Shown: positions 36,529-47,949 of the stretch, in pieces | Numbering within the stretch: position 1 is the stretch's first letter | Layout: the number at the start of each line of letters is the position of its first letter | Source of the DNA: Epiperipatus broadwayi | Lineage: Eukaryota; Onychophora; Udeonychophora; Euonychophora; Peripatidae | Length of the DNA stretch: 64,000 bases | Assembly (NCBI GenBank): GCA_028023455.1 | Contig: JAQFVV010000049.1 | Coordinates: 5,856,855-5,920,854, forward strand | Reading direction: 5' to 3' | Translations under genes and position numbers: made by a program | Notes under the pieces: model-generated | Databases searched by the model: none | What the model was told of the DNA's origin: nothing | What the model saw: the letters and a program-made list of their open reading frames with translations, nothing else

Positions 36529-39028
36529 TGTACCAGTCAAAATAGTATGCTCACTTAACAAGATTCAAATCCTTAGCAAAAGTACCTCAAATCCGATCAT
36601 ACTCGAGATACACAGGTCTGGAGCAATCCTGAATTCTAACCTATTTTCCTATTCTTCGAATCTCTGACACAATGAACAACAATCTTAAAATTATTATATA
36701 TGTTTGATAGGCATTGTTTGGACATAGCATCTTTGGAATAAGTATACAAGAAACAAACAATGTGCTACATTTATGAGAATAAGTTATTCAATCATTTATA
36801 TAAATTAGATTTACGTCTATGGGAATCGATAACATTTTTTAAAAGAAAGCAGTTTAACTCAATGAACTAAATGTATTTTTATGACATGAATCATTATCTT
36901 TAACACATCATTGCGACTTCCTAAGGTTAGGTGGACAGTGATTAAATTAAGGAGCAGAGTAACAGTACTAGCATACAATAAAGAAATCTGGCCTTCATGG
37001 CAGTTTTGGATATTCTATCATTTTTAAAAGAATATTTGAGACAAACTTAGATTTGATATGTCTGCACATTCTTGTAGAGCGATATCGAAGGAGAGGCTGG
37101 GTTTGAGAGCCCAGATGTGGATGTACTATCATCCATAGCACATAACTTCATAAACCTCACGTTCCACAGAGAGTAGTGTCCCTGATTACGAACAATTTTG
37201 AAAAGTAGGATGGGAGCTTCAGGCTTCCAACATCCCTAATGACAAACAGTCGAGAAATGGAAAAAGATAAAATATCAGAATAAAGGAAAAGGCATGCCAG
37301 CAACGTTTATATAATTTTATAATATTTTTTAAAGTTTGGAAATGGTCTAACCTCTTGCACAATAACCTGTTTTCAATCCTGAATCATTTAACAAATTGTA
37401 ATAAAGAATAACTTTTATTTATAATAGTAAGCTAATAAAATTTATATTTAAATTCAATTCCCATATACATATTATGGATTACATTAGCCCTTAGGCAACA
37501 GCAGAAAAGGATAGATTAATTATTTTAATCAAGGTTCATGATCTTTTAAAATAAAATTTTAAATACAATTTCAAAGCAGTAAACTTAGCAGAATTTATCC
37601 ACAATAAAAGTTTTTAATTGACTTCAAGAACAACGAATTTCAAATGAAACCAAACTCGTGAGCAATTTCTATTTAATATAAACAAAACTTTATTGATGGG
37701 TTTTAAATAATCCCCGCTTCTTTCCAAATTAAAAAATTATTTCCCCCCCTTTTCCAAACTTGCAAATTTGGCAACAAAACTTTATTGATGGGTTTTAAAT
37801 AATCCCCGCTTCTTTCCAAATTAAAAAATTATTTTCCCCCCTTTTCCAAACTTGCGAATTTGGCAATTTTGGCATATTAAAGAAAATAAATTATATCTAT
37901 ATATTAAACAAAATATTTAAAATCTTAAAGGAGCCACACACAGTTATATATATATAAGTTAATTAAGCATGAAAGGTAAGTTAAAACTACATAATACTAA
38001 TAAAAGATTACGGAGAGAGAGTTTAAAGCAAAATTAGCAGAAGCTTATAAATTAATATATAAATTAAGATACGAAGGTTGAACAATAGATTACAAATTAC
38101 AAAAGTATTGACTTCTGAAGGCAGCTCTATGTTAAAGGTTACCTAAGAAAAACAGCATAGCAGCGTCATTAGCAATCAGCAATTGGAAGTAATCATCTTG
38201 TATGTTCAGCCAGATGGAACATGGCAATTGCAGGCAGACAGTTCTATGGGAGAAGAAGAGAAAGGTAAAAGATTCCTATACTTATGCTTCATCATGCAGA
38301 ACTTGTGCTGGCTTCTTAAAAGTTAAAGTCTTGAAACACTTCAAAACCAAACTGACTGATGAAAATCTCAACTCACTGAAAGGTAACTAAAAACTCTAAG
38401 TAATTGACTTCTTTTGTTCTGTGGCTCCTTTTGTAAACATTAATCCTGCCAAGAATGCAAATTTCAGATGCCCATGCTATCTCTGTATTCCTTTTAAAAA
38501 CAACCTTTAATTAGCAAAATATTTTCAACAGATAAGGCTCGAAATACCATTTTAGCTGTTTTGAAAGATTTGAAAACAACTGACAAAAGAATTTCTTTCG
38601 ATTTTAAATAAGATTTATAAATTTTAATTATAGACAATGATCTGACTAAAGATAAAGATAATGTCAGTATTTCAAGCCTTCCCCATTTTTTTTTGTTGTT
38701 ACATTCCAATAGTTTAATTAAATACTTTAAATCAAAATACATATAGATATAACAAAAAAAATTTACAATTATATAAAGAAAATGTTCAGTTGTCAGCAAT
38801 AAACTTTAATAACATTATTGCTTCATTCATATATATATACACATCATGCACACTACTATATTACTTTACTAAATAGTTTTAATTTTATTAATTTCTCTAA
38901 TCATTATGCATATAGTGTGTGGGTGAATGGCATATATTTATGGTGAGGTCTGAATTGCAGGCCTCACAGGAGGTTAGTGTAGATGATGAAGCATGTAGCT
39001 CGATGATGATTAGACATCGACTGCTTCA
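36529..39028 (-). repeat. 3' LTR of gypsy element (2,500 bp)
   Basis: A direct copy of the sequence at 44,935-47,949. Relative to that copy it lacks about 542 bases. The junction falls at an ACAAT repeat (position about 36,680; in the other LTR ACAAT occurs at 45,188 and 45,730), which suggests deletion between short direct repeats. It also carries its own 92-bp tandem duplication (37,681 and 37,773, starting AACAAAACTTTATTGATGGG). No coding region. Small open frames inside it are not conserved as proteins in the partner LTR. Confidence 0.9.
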
Positions 39029-39050
39029 CTCTTCCCCACTTAATGTGATC
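39029..39050 (-). promoter_or_regulatory. Polypurine tract next to the 3' LTR
   Basis: On the minus strand the bases immediately before the 3' LTR read AAGTGGGGAAGAG, a purine run that would prime plus-strand DNA synthesis. Its position, directly abutting the TG of the LTR, is what reverse transcription requires and independently supports the LTR border. Confidence 0.7.
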
Positions 39051-39317
39051 ATTAAAAAAATCAATAAAAAAGGACTTTAGTTGGAGTCTACTATCATTTT
39101 GGTGAGAAAAACGACCCTAATAAATGACCATTCAAAAAACTGCCTGTTATTTGAATCGTGTTTCTAGTACAGAAATGACAAAATCTTTCATTCATTTCTT
39201 CCTTGTTGCAACTTATTATTATTTTAGATTTGGTGTAGGGATTCAAAACATGAGAATGTCCATTTTCACTTTCCATTGACTTCAACATTGTTTATCCATG
39301 GCTGCTGTTTCTTAGTT
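39051..39317 (-). other. Short spacer between integrase and 3' LTR
   Basis: Holds a 64-codon minus-strand frame (39,094-39,288) of ordinary composition but no signal peptide, membrane segment or recognised motif, so there is no support for an envelope gene. It is probably untranslated. Confidence 0.45.
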
Positions 39318-40639
39318 TCATTTTCTGGGGTCTGGAGGTACATAAGGTTTTAAATGCCTTGCATTGTAAGTCCCTTTTATTCCTTGTTCATCCTCCAATA
39401 CAAAGGCATTATTCCCATACCCCTTCCGAAGGGTATATGGCCCATGGGATAATGAGAAGAACTTCTTAAATACTTTCCAGCCCGTATTGCTGGGCTTAGG
39501 TGCCCAGAGCCAGACTTTTTCTCCTTCCAGAAATTGATGGCACTGGATAGGTTCCCTCCTTTTATGAATTGTTCCCATGCATGCCATTCATAATTGTGCA
39601 GCTTCCTGGTCTTTTTCTGGATTGACCTGGTTTTCTTCTGTATGCAAGGGTATTTTGAAAAGCTTTGGACATGGCTTTCCTTGGTGGAGCCTTCTTGAGA
39701 TAAGCCCAGTAGACTCATTTACAGAATTATTAATGTAATCCACAATCTCCTCAGTTTTGTTTACCCATCCCCTGTGATTGGTGGATGTGTAGGTGCAAAG
39801 TAGTCTGTTGATCTCCCTCATTACTCCTTTGCATGGATTTGACTGGGGGTTTCTGATGGATGCAAGTTGATGGTTCTGCCCCTATTTTCAACCCAGTTCT
39901 TCCACTTTTTAGAGGTAAAGGCTGAGACATGGTCTGAAAGAATGGTGCAGTGCTTTCCCACTTCTGGGAACTGTCATTCTTGAAGGATGCATATTGTTCT
40001 CCTTGAATCTGCTGCCCTGACAGGGTAGGCTCAGACATATTTGGAAAAAATGTCATATGTGACAACTAAATACTGGAACTGCTGAAATTTTGATAAGGGG
40101 TCATAATGGTCAATTGCCAATAACTCATTTGGATGTGATGCAAGAATAGTATTAGTGATCCCTGCATATGATTTGTTCAGTGGTTTGTGCTGAGTGCAAA
40201 TGTGACATTTCCATAAGACTTGCAGGATTTGAAAATACACCCCAGGCCAGTAGACTTGGTGCCTAAGTGCCTCCTCTGTTTTTTGGAGACCATAGTGCCC
40301 CAATGCCTTATGTCCCTGTTCGATAATTTGGCTTCTTAACATGCTGAGGGCCAGTATTTTCCAGGGACTATCTTGGCTCCTTGTTTTTATTTGAAGAATC
40401 CCTTCCTTTAGCCTATATTGTTGGTATTGCTTGGTATTGTGGTCACCTTCATGTGCTGCTTTTAATTTTTTTATAATCTGATTGTACTGCGGTTCATTTT
40501 CCTGCCATTCCCTTATGTTTTTTAATTTGGATTCTAAAGTTACCTCTTTGTTAATCAGCATGATTTTTGCAGCTTGGTCTGTTAGCCCAGGATTTTCTAC
40601 ATTTATGGGAACTGGGTGGCAGCTTAAAATATCAGCCAT
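39318..40639 (-). pseudogene. Gypsy integrase (broken frames)
   Basis: The integrase would insert the element's cDNA into host DNA. The frame 40,031-40,639 begins at the end of RNase H and contains the N-terminal HHCC zinc finger: HKALGHYGLQKTEEALRHQV, then YWPG and CHIC. It goes on to the start of the catalytic core, where LLAIDHYDP supplies the first Asp and TYDIFSKYV follows. The rest of the core is out of frame at 39,840-40,030; SDHVSAFTSKKW supplies the second Asp. The region where the catalytic Glu should stand is altered, and MREINRLL with NNSVNESTG follows at 39,700-39,830. The C-terminal GPY/F module (HGPYTLRKGYGNNAF, ending PYVPPDPRK) is at 39,318-39,587. Several frameshifts make it non-functional. 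Confidence 0.85.
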
Positions 40640-41075
40640 GATGTTTTCTCAACCAGTGCAGTATATGATGCTGTACTGAAATTGTTGGAGGATCAAGCTC
40701 CATCGAATCAGTTGGTCATTGGTGAGAAAACTTGTGGTCAGTGGTGATTATCACCTCTGAACCTAGCAAAAATTGCTTGAACTTCTGGCATGCTCAGACA
40801 ATAGTGAGCGTCTCTTGCTCAGTGGTTGTGTAATGAATTTCTGCCCCTTTTAGTGTCCGGCTGCTGAAATATAATACTTAGTGTTCTCCAGCATTTTCTA
40901 TTTGGAATAGAATTGCTCCCAGACCCCTTTTGCTGCTGTCCATTTGCAGCTAAAATGGATGAGTAAAGTCAGGATGGTGGAGCATGACAGTGTGCAAAAA
41001 ATTTGTTTTGATCAATTCGAACTCTCGATCATAAATATGGGTCCACTCCCACTTTCTGTCCTTTTTTAATAGATT
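40625..41075 (-). pseudogene. Gypsy RNase H (broken frames)
   Basis: RNase H would degrade RNA in the RNA-DNA hybrid. On the minus strand, after a frameshift near 41,150, a readable frame gives the RT connection and then DSSKRGLGAILFQ with the first catalytic Asp, a SSRTLKGAEIHY segment and TTTEQETLTIV with the catalytic Glu. ITTDHK contributes the next Asp, and the closing MADILSCHP motif corresponds to the usual ADALSRHP-type end. Frame changes near 40,740 and a TGA just before the final motif interrupt it. Confidence 0.8.
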
Positions 41076-41990
41076 AATAAGGTGAGCGGTATCACTAGCA
41101 AAGTCTGGATAGAATTTATGGTCAAAATTGCAGAGTCTGAGGAATGATCAGACCTGCTTACGGTTAATGGTTTCGAAAAGTACTCAATGGCTTTAATTTT
41201 GCTCGGATGCATCTTAATTTCTTGTGCATTGATAACATGACCCAAAAAGGATATTTCTGTGATTGCAAATCTACTTTTTTCAAGGTTGATTATAATATTT
41301 TCTTGTGTACATTCCTGGAAAAATTTCTCCAAGCACTGTAGATGTTCTGTTAAGTTTCTTGAAGCGATAACAATATCATCGACATAACAAACCATTTGCT
41401 GCTATAGCTCTTCTGAAAGCACCTTCTTTAAACACCACATAAGTCCCATGTCACTATTAATGAGTCCAAATGGGACCCTTTTAAAAACATGGGTTTGCCC
41501 ATTATATCGAAAAGCAGTGTATTTTCGATCACGGGAGTCAAGATTCATCTGCCAATAGCTGGCAGTAAGGTCCAGGGTGGTGAATATTGTTTTTCTGGCC
41601 AGTTGAATGAAAATTTCCTGGATGGTAGGAGGGACATCTCTTTCTGGGATAGTGATGCTGTTTAGATTACACACATCCAGACATAGTTGCAAATCCCCAC
41701 ATTTCTTCTTGATCACATCTAGAAGATTGACATATGGTGATGGACTCGTTCAATAATACCCCAGTCCTTCATCTGCTGGATTTGTTTTTCAACTTCATCT
41801 GTATATTGAAAGGGGATCGAGTATGTTTTTGCCTGACTATAAGTTTCTTCCCTGACTCTTATCCGGTGAGTACAACCCCTTATTTGACCGGGAGTATGGA
41901 GAATATTGGGGCAAATTCTTCTAGAATTCTCCGCATCCTTTGCTTATCCTTTGGTTCTGTAATAGCAGATTCATCAATCTTGGTGTTGAT
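41075..41990 (-). pseudogene. Gypsy reverse transcriptase (in-frame TAG and frameshift)
   Basis: RT copies the element's RNA. An N-terminal part at about 41,720-41,990 (RRILEEFAPIFS) leads into 41,402-41,716, which holds the LDVCNLNS block, TTLDLTASYWQM with a catalytic Asp, TAFRYNGQTHVF and VPFGLINS. A TAG codon at 41,402-41,404 interrupts the same frame, which then resumes with the catalytic box VCYVDDIVIAS and FLGHVINAQEIKMHPSK. After KPLTVSR a frameshift sends the thumb into another frame. All seven usual RT blocks can be traced. Confidence 0.85.
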
Positions 41991-42059
41991 TTGCACTGTG
42001 TCTATATGCTGAATTATCTTGTCTTTTTTCTATCAGTTGAGGAGTAGTTTTAAATGCAA

Positions 42060-42552
42060 TGTGCTCATCACGAATTCTGCATTGCTTTCACCGGAAGTTA
42101 ATAGCACTCTGGTTCTGAGTGAGAAAATCAGATCCCAGAACCATGTCATATAATAGTCCAGCCATGATAACAAAGGCATGACCTATCTGTTGGTTGTTAA
42201 CACTAACTTTTCATTGTCCTTCCATTTGCCAATGTGAATTTATAGGGCAAGTTAGTAACTGCATAATGCTAGTTTTATCTTTCAGTGAAGTAATCCATGC
42301 CTTGGAAATAATTGACACTTGGTTTCCTGAGTCCAATAGTGCCTAGATTGTGTGGCTGCCTATGATTACATCAATTGTTGGGTTAACATTGAGATTTTCT
42401 TTGTTTGAATTGTCCTCCTCTTGAACGATAGTCGTCCTTAGGCTGTTGTCATCTATCTCATGATTTTGGCATGGGTCTTGACACTCTAGTGTTGAATTCA
42501 TTAGTGTTGGGATGGTTTCTACAGCATCACAATCTCCTTTTACAAAAGTCAA
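42060..42552 (-). pseudogene. Gypsy aspartic protease (in-frame TAG)
   Basis: The protease would cut the Gag-Pol polyprotein. The frame 42,343-42,552 ends at a TAG immediately before the active-site segment. Continuing in the same frame, ALLDSGNQVSIIS places the catalytic Asp of the DSG (D-T/S-G) triad at about 42,333. HAFVIMAGLLYDMVLGSDFL at about 42,118-42,180 matches the flap-distal ILG-type motif of retropepsins. The adjacent second element at the window's right edge carries a related protease that is still open. Confidence 0.8.
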
Positions 42553-42576
42553 AAATGTTCTTCCTTTAGATACTAC

Positions 42577-43691
42577 TCATTTCCATACTTCAGGGAATCT
42601 CAGCACTTCAGGTTCTGAGGTGAGATTTCCATAATCTATTGAGGTCAGGAATTTTGTTATTCTATCCACCATGGAAAGTTGACTACTTAGCATCATTCTT
42701 TGTATCCATGGAGGCATATTATTATGAATGAGATGTATAATGTGGCGGTCTGAATATTTGAATTTGGTTAGTGATTTAAATTTTGCCACTTGGCACAGGA
42801 AGAACTGAGTGTACATTTGCTGGAGATTGTTCTGCTATTTTTCATTCATCAGGGAATGCAGAATACTCTCTTGGCTTTCTTCACTCCAGTAGTGTTGCAG
42901 TAAAATGGTCTTGTAGTCATCAAATGTCATCGTCGGCTTCTGCAGTGATCACCACCAGTCCTTAGCTGTAGATTTTAAGTAATGGTTAGCGATGGCTACT
43001 TGTTCAACATCACTTGTTTGCTGGAGAAAGAATAATTCCTGCAGACTTTCAAGGTGCTCTAAAGGATTCCCACCAGGTTCACCACTAAAAACCTGTACTT
43101 CTATGAAATGTGATAGGGATGAAGATCCCTGGGTGCATGCGGAAGGTTAAACTTCTTTACATTTTGTACTGGTAACTGTTTCTGGTGATTCTTTTTTTTT
43201 TGTTATGATAATCTAGTTCCAGGTTGGATTTTGGGTCTCTGGTAGTTTGTGGCAATTTTATATCTGTATCTACATTTATCATAAGTTTCATAGTTCTTTT
43301 GAGCTGACTCACATCTTGTTTCAGCTCTTCTATGGCTTCTATTTCTTCGTGTTATTCTTCGGTCTTCTCTCATTTCTTGTATAAAATTGATCATTTCTGC
43401 TAACCTGGTTTCCTGAAGCTTACTCTCCTGGTGGGCATCTTGTTGCAATTTCTTCTTTGTAGTCTCTTGCACCTCGTTCACAACTTTCTTTTCCTCCATT
43501 ACTGTGTTTTCCAAAATTATTTCTGTACAGGTTATCTTGTCTTTGGTCACATCAATAATCTCTCTTTTAAACTCCTTTAACATTTCCATATGTCATCTCT
43601 GAAATTCCGAATCTCTTTCTGCTCGGTCTTTATTTTGTTTCAACATTTGTTGCATGAGTTGAAAGATCTCCTTTACTTCCTCTGGAGTCAT
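42577..43691 (-). pseudogene. Gypsy Gag-like region (in-frame TGA)
   Basis: Gag would form the particle. An ATG at 43,691 begins MTPEEVKEIFQLMQQMLKQN, a plausible Gag start after a leader of about 1.2 kb. After 32 codons a TGA (43,593-43,595) interrupts, and the frame continues as 43,203-43,589, a Lys/Glu-rich coiled-coil-like stretch. A capsid-like section is visible at 42,577-42,816 (QVAKFKSLTKFKYSDRHI, then LIHNNMPPWIQ), resembling Ty3/gypsy capsid helices. No zinc knuckle was found before the protease. Frame changes separate the pieces. Confidence 0.65.
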
Positions 43692-44934
43692 TGCTCCTAT
43701 GTTTTCTTCACAATTCACTTTTTTTTTGAAAGATAGTCAATTTTAAATGTCTCTGTGAAATATATTTTAATATTTTGATTTAAACTTCTTTTTATTTTAT
43801 GTTTAATGTATTGTCCCTTATAACTGTTTGTGAAATAAGGCTTGTTTGTTTCTTCTTTTATTTTATACAGGATATACACCTCTCTCCCTCCTCTCTTCAA
43901 CTGTCTCCATTCTGGCATTTTTTGTTGCTAATGACTGCTGCTCATAACAGGAAAAAAAATATTTGATCATAACATGTATGTGTATGATCTATAAGAATTC
44001 AACTGCCTTGCTGCTTGACTTTTGATTGTTTTTCTGCATCTATAATAGATTCTTACAAAAAAAAAAAAAATTAGTTATTTGTTTCTACAATATAATGTTC
44101 TGCTCATGACAATTATACATAGCAAAACAGTGGAAATTTAGTTTAACTCTCTCTCTCAACCCCTAACATCCTGGTTTGAACTCATTTTGATACAAATTTT
44201 ATTATATTACCTGTTGGCACATTTATATAATGGTGCCAGCCAACAGTATATAAAAAAAATTCCAAACACATCTGGGCTACTCAACTAGTAAATATAAATA
44301 AGTATTTGTTACACATTATAAACTCTATTACATATATAATGTACAGAAAATGAATGAAACATGAAGTGCACCTTGTTACAATTTCAAGGTTTATAACTTA
44401 TGGCTGAAGTACATGGGTTTTATTTGCAAAACATTTTTATTTTCATGTATATAACATAAGAAACACATTTTATATGTATATACAACCAGATACAGAAAAA
44501 AAATCACTTATGGGTGAAATACATGGGTTTTACTTGCAAAACATTTTTATTTTCATGTATAAAACATAAGAAACACATTTTATATGTTTATAAAACCAGA
44601 TACAGAAAAAATTCACTTATGGTCATAACGCATGGGTATCAAAATTCTTTTCCTTTTTAAAAACAAGATTTTTACATTTGTAGATGTAAACAGGGGAAAA
44701 AAAATATTTTTCTATAGTTGCAAAACCAGATACAACAAAAACCATTTACATTAATGGTTGCAATGCATGGACATTGGTTTTATACACAAAATTTTCACAT
44801 TTTACACATATAAAATCTGAAAACAAACTCAGATATGAAGGAAATATACTTATATCATCAATGATCTCTTCAGGGTGTGGAATTATTAATGAAGCCTCAT
44901 GATTGGGCGTACACGCCTGGGAAAAAAAATCCAC
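43692..44934 (-). other. Gypsy 5' leader with tandem repeats
   Basis: This lies between the 5' LTR and Gag. A minus-strand frame at 43,715-43,918 has an ATG but no recognised domain and stops before Gag, so it may be a short upstream frame. Next to the LTR the minus strand reads GTGGATTTTTTTTCCCAGGC. The primer-binding site should lie here and would begin TGG, but I could not match it to a particular tRNA. Confidence 0.55.
44390..44800. repeat. Leader minisatellite, about 110-bp unit, 3-4 copies
   Basis: Units beginning TATGGCTGAAGTACATGGG, TATGGGTGAAATACATGGG, TATGGTCATAACGCATGGG and a more diverged ATGGTTGCAATGCATGGA start at about 44,398, 44,508, 44,617 and 44,753. The first two units are close to identical (both contain CAAAACATTTTTATTTTCAT), and the later ones are degraded. 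The array sits in the untranslated leader of the gypsy element. Confidence 0.8.
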
Positions 44935-47900
44935 TGTACTGGTCAAACTAGTATGCTCACTTAACAAGATTCAAATCCTAAGCAAAAGTACCTCGAATCC
45001 GATCATGCTTGAGATACACAGGTCTGGAGCAATCCTGAATTCTAACCTATTTACCTATTTTTCGAATCTCGACCCCAATCCTAAGCAAAAGTACCTTGAA
45101 TCCGATCATGCTTGAGATACACAGGTCTGGAGCAATCCTGAATTCTAACCTATTTACCTATTCTTCGAATCTCTGACCCAATGAACAACAATCCTGATGA
45201 TACTGTAAAATTATTTTAATTCCGGGCCCAGAAGCAAAGCAGTAGAGCATATGATCAGACATGATGATGATCGAGATCAGACTAGCCCAGAAATTACATT
45301 TATTAAAGTTAGATTTATTAATGCTAAATTATTAGCTAAAGAAAATCATTCTAAATACTAATTAGAAATAATTCAACAACAAACCAGGATTTACATGAAA
45401 TTATATATATTTAATAAATGTAGAAAACACATATATATGTTACAGAATTGTTTCACGTTTGGAGCAATATTATACATTTGGAAAATTTTGGGATTTGTTT
45501 TATAAAATCCCCTTTACATCAATTATTTCATGAATATAATTTTATAGAATGTGTTATAAGTTGTGCGAGGTTAATATGCCAATTTACAAATGTTTACAAA
45601 TAAAATGCTGTGGATGTACAAAACAATCTACAAGATCGGAATAGATTCAGATTACAGAAATATACCTTATAAGTTAGCATTAATCATTTTGACAAGTAAA
45701 TATAAATATACGGTCTCAATCATTTATTTACAATTTTAAAATTATTATATATGTTTGATAGGCATTGTTTGGACATAGCGTCTTTGGAATTAGTATACAA
45801 GAAACAAACAATGCGCTACATTTATGAGAATAAGTTATGCAATCATTAGTGGAAATTGATAACATTTTTTAAAAGAAAGCAGTTTAACTCAATGAACTGC
45901 ATGTGTTTTTACGACATGAATCATTATCTTTAACACATCGTTATGACTTCCTAAGGTTAGGTGGACAGTGATTAAATTAAGGAGCAGAGTAACGGTACTA
46001 GCATACAATACAGAAATCTGGCCTTCGGGGCAGTTTTGGATATTCTTATCATTTTTAAAAGAATATTTGAGATGAACTTAGATTTCATATGTCCACGCAT
46101 TCTGGCAGAGCGATATCGAAGGAGAGGCTGGGTTTGAGAGCCCAGATCTGGATGTACTGTCATCTGCAGCACATAACTTTATAAACCTCACATTCTACAG
46201 GGAGTAGTGTCCCTGATTACGAATGATTTTGAAAAGTAGGATGAGAGCTTCCGACATCCATATTGACAAACAGTTGAGAAATCGAAAAGATAAAAATATC
46301 AGAATAAAGGAAAAGGTATGCCAGCAATGTTTATATAATTTTATAATATTTTTTAAAGTTTGGAAATGGTCTAACCTCTTGCGCAATAACCTGTTTTCAA
46401 TCCTGAATCATTTAACAAATTGTAATGAAGAATAATTTTTATTTATAATATTAAGCTAATAAAATTTATATTTAAATTCAATTCCCATATACATATTACG
46501 GATTACATTAGCCCTTAGGCAACAGCAGAAAAGGATAGATTAATTATTTTAATCAAGGTTCATGATCTTTTAAAATGAAATTTTAAATACAATTTCAAAG
46601 CAGTAAACTTAGCAGAATTCATTCACAATAAAAGTTTTTAATTGACTTCAAGAACAATGAATTTAAAATGAAACCAAACTCACAAGCAATTTCTATTTAA
46701 TATAAACAAAACTTTATTATAGGTTTTAAATAATCCCCACTTTTTTCCAAATTAAACAATTATTTTTCCCCTTTTTTCAAACTCACGAATTTGGGAATTT
46801 TGGCATATTAAAGAAAATAAATTATATCTATATATTAAACAAAATATTTAAAATCTTAATGGAGCCACACACAGTTATATATATATATATAAGTTAATTA
46901 AGCATGAAAGGTAAGTTAAAACTACATAATACTAATAAAAGATTACGGAGAGAGAGTTTAAAGCAAAATTACCAGAAGCTTATAAATTAATATATAAACT
47001 AAGTTACGAAGGTTGAACTATAGATTACAAATTACAAGAGTATTGACTTATGAAGGCAGCTCTATGTTAAAGGTTACCTAAGAAAAACAGCATAGTAGCA
47101 TCATTAGCAATCAGCAATCGGAAGTAATCCTCTTGTATGGTCGGCCAGATGGAACATGGCAGTTGCAGGCAGACAGTTCTCTGAGAGAAGAAGAGAAAGG
47201 TGAAATATTCCTCTACTCATGCTTCATCGTGCAGGCTTCTTAAAAGTTAAAGTCTTGAAATGCTTCGAAATGAAACTGACTGACGAAAATCTCAACTCAC
47301 TGAAAGGTAACTAAAAACTCTAAGTAACTGACTTCTTTTGTTCTATGGCTCCTTTTATAAACATTAATACCATCAAGAATGCAATTTCAGATGTCTATGC
47401 TATCTCTGTAATCCCTTTAAAAACAATCTTTAATTAGCAAAATATTTTCAACAGATAAGGCTCAAAATACCATTTTAGCTGTTTTGAAAGATTTGAAAAC
47501 AACTGACAAAAGAATTTTTTTTGATTTTAATTAAGATTTATAAATTTTAATTATAGACAACGATCTGACTAGAGATAAAGATAATTTCAGTATTTTAAGC
47601 CTTCCTCATTTTTCTTTGTTGTTGCATTCCAATAGTTTAATTAAATACTTTAAATCAAAATACATATAGATATAACAAAAAAAATTTACAATTACATAAA
47701 GAAAATGTTTAGTTGTCAGCAATAAACATTAATAACATTATTGCTTCATTCATATATATACGCATCATGCACACTACTATTTTACTTTACTAAATAGTTT
47801 CAATTTTATTAATTTCTCTAATCATTATGCATATAGTGTGTGGGTGAATGGCATATATTTACGGTGAGGTCTGAATTTCAGGCCCCACAGGAGGTTAGTG

Positions 47901-47949
47901 TAGATGGTAAAGCATGAAGCTCGATGATGATTAGACATCGACTGCTTCA
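44935..47949 (-). repeat. 5' LTR of gypsy element (3,015 bp)
   Basis: The partner of 36,529-39,028. It begins TGTACTGGTC and ends GACTGCTTCA. It has a tandem duplication of about 103 bases near its left end (AATCCTAAGCAAAAGTACCT at 44,974 and again at 45,077) that the other LTR lacks, and it retains the 542-bp block (45,193-45,734) missing there. In stretches compared by eye the LTRs are roughly 95 percent identical apart from these indels. Correcting for the indels, the ancestral LTR was about 2.9 kb. Promoter and polyadenylation sites could not be placed. Confidence 0.9.

Larger units (their letters stand above)
36529..47949 (-). mobile_element. Ty3/gypsy LTR retrotransposon with very long LTRs (degenerate)
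   Basis: A complete insertion of about 11.4 kb, coding strand minus. The borders are defined by two direct repeats, each starting TGTAC and ending GACTGCTTCA (TG...CA), and by ATAC on both sides (36,525-36,528 and 47,950-47,953), a 4-bp target-site duplication typical of Ty3/gypsy elements. The internal region (39,029-44,934) carries, in minus-strand order, a leader with repeats, Gag, protease, RT, RNase H and integrase. A purine-rich GGGGAAGAG sits next to the 3' LTR. No env-like gene is seen. In-frame stops and frameshifts occur in every domain, so the copy is inactive. Protein order PR-RT-RH-IN and the GPY-type integrase end place it in Metaviridae-like (gypsy) elements and exclude copia and BEL. 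Confidence 0.9.

Noticed and set aside
39094-39288. Possible env gene downstream of integrase
   Set aside because: Only 64 codons, with no signal peptide, cysteine framework or membrane anchor.
41734-43000. Plus-strand frames in the gypsy internal region
   Set aside because: They are shadows of minus-strand Gag-Pol, which carries the motifs.
45972-46435. Overlapping frames on both strands inside the 5' LTR
   Set aside because: The frames are not kept in the partner LTR at 37 kb despite high nucleotide similarity, so they are not selected as protein.
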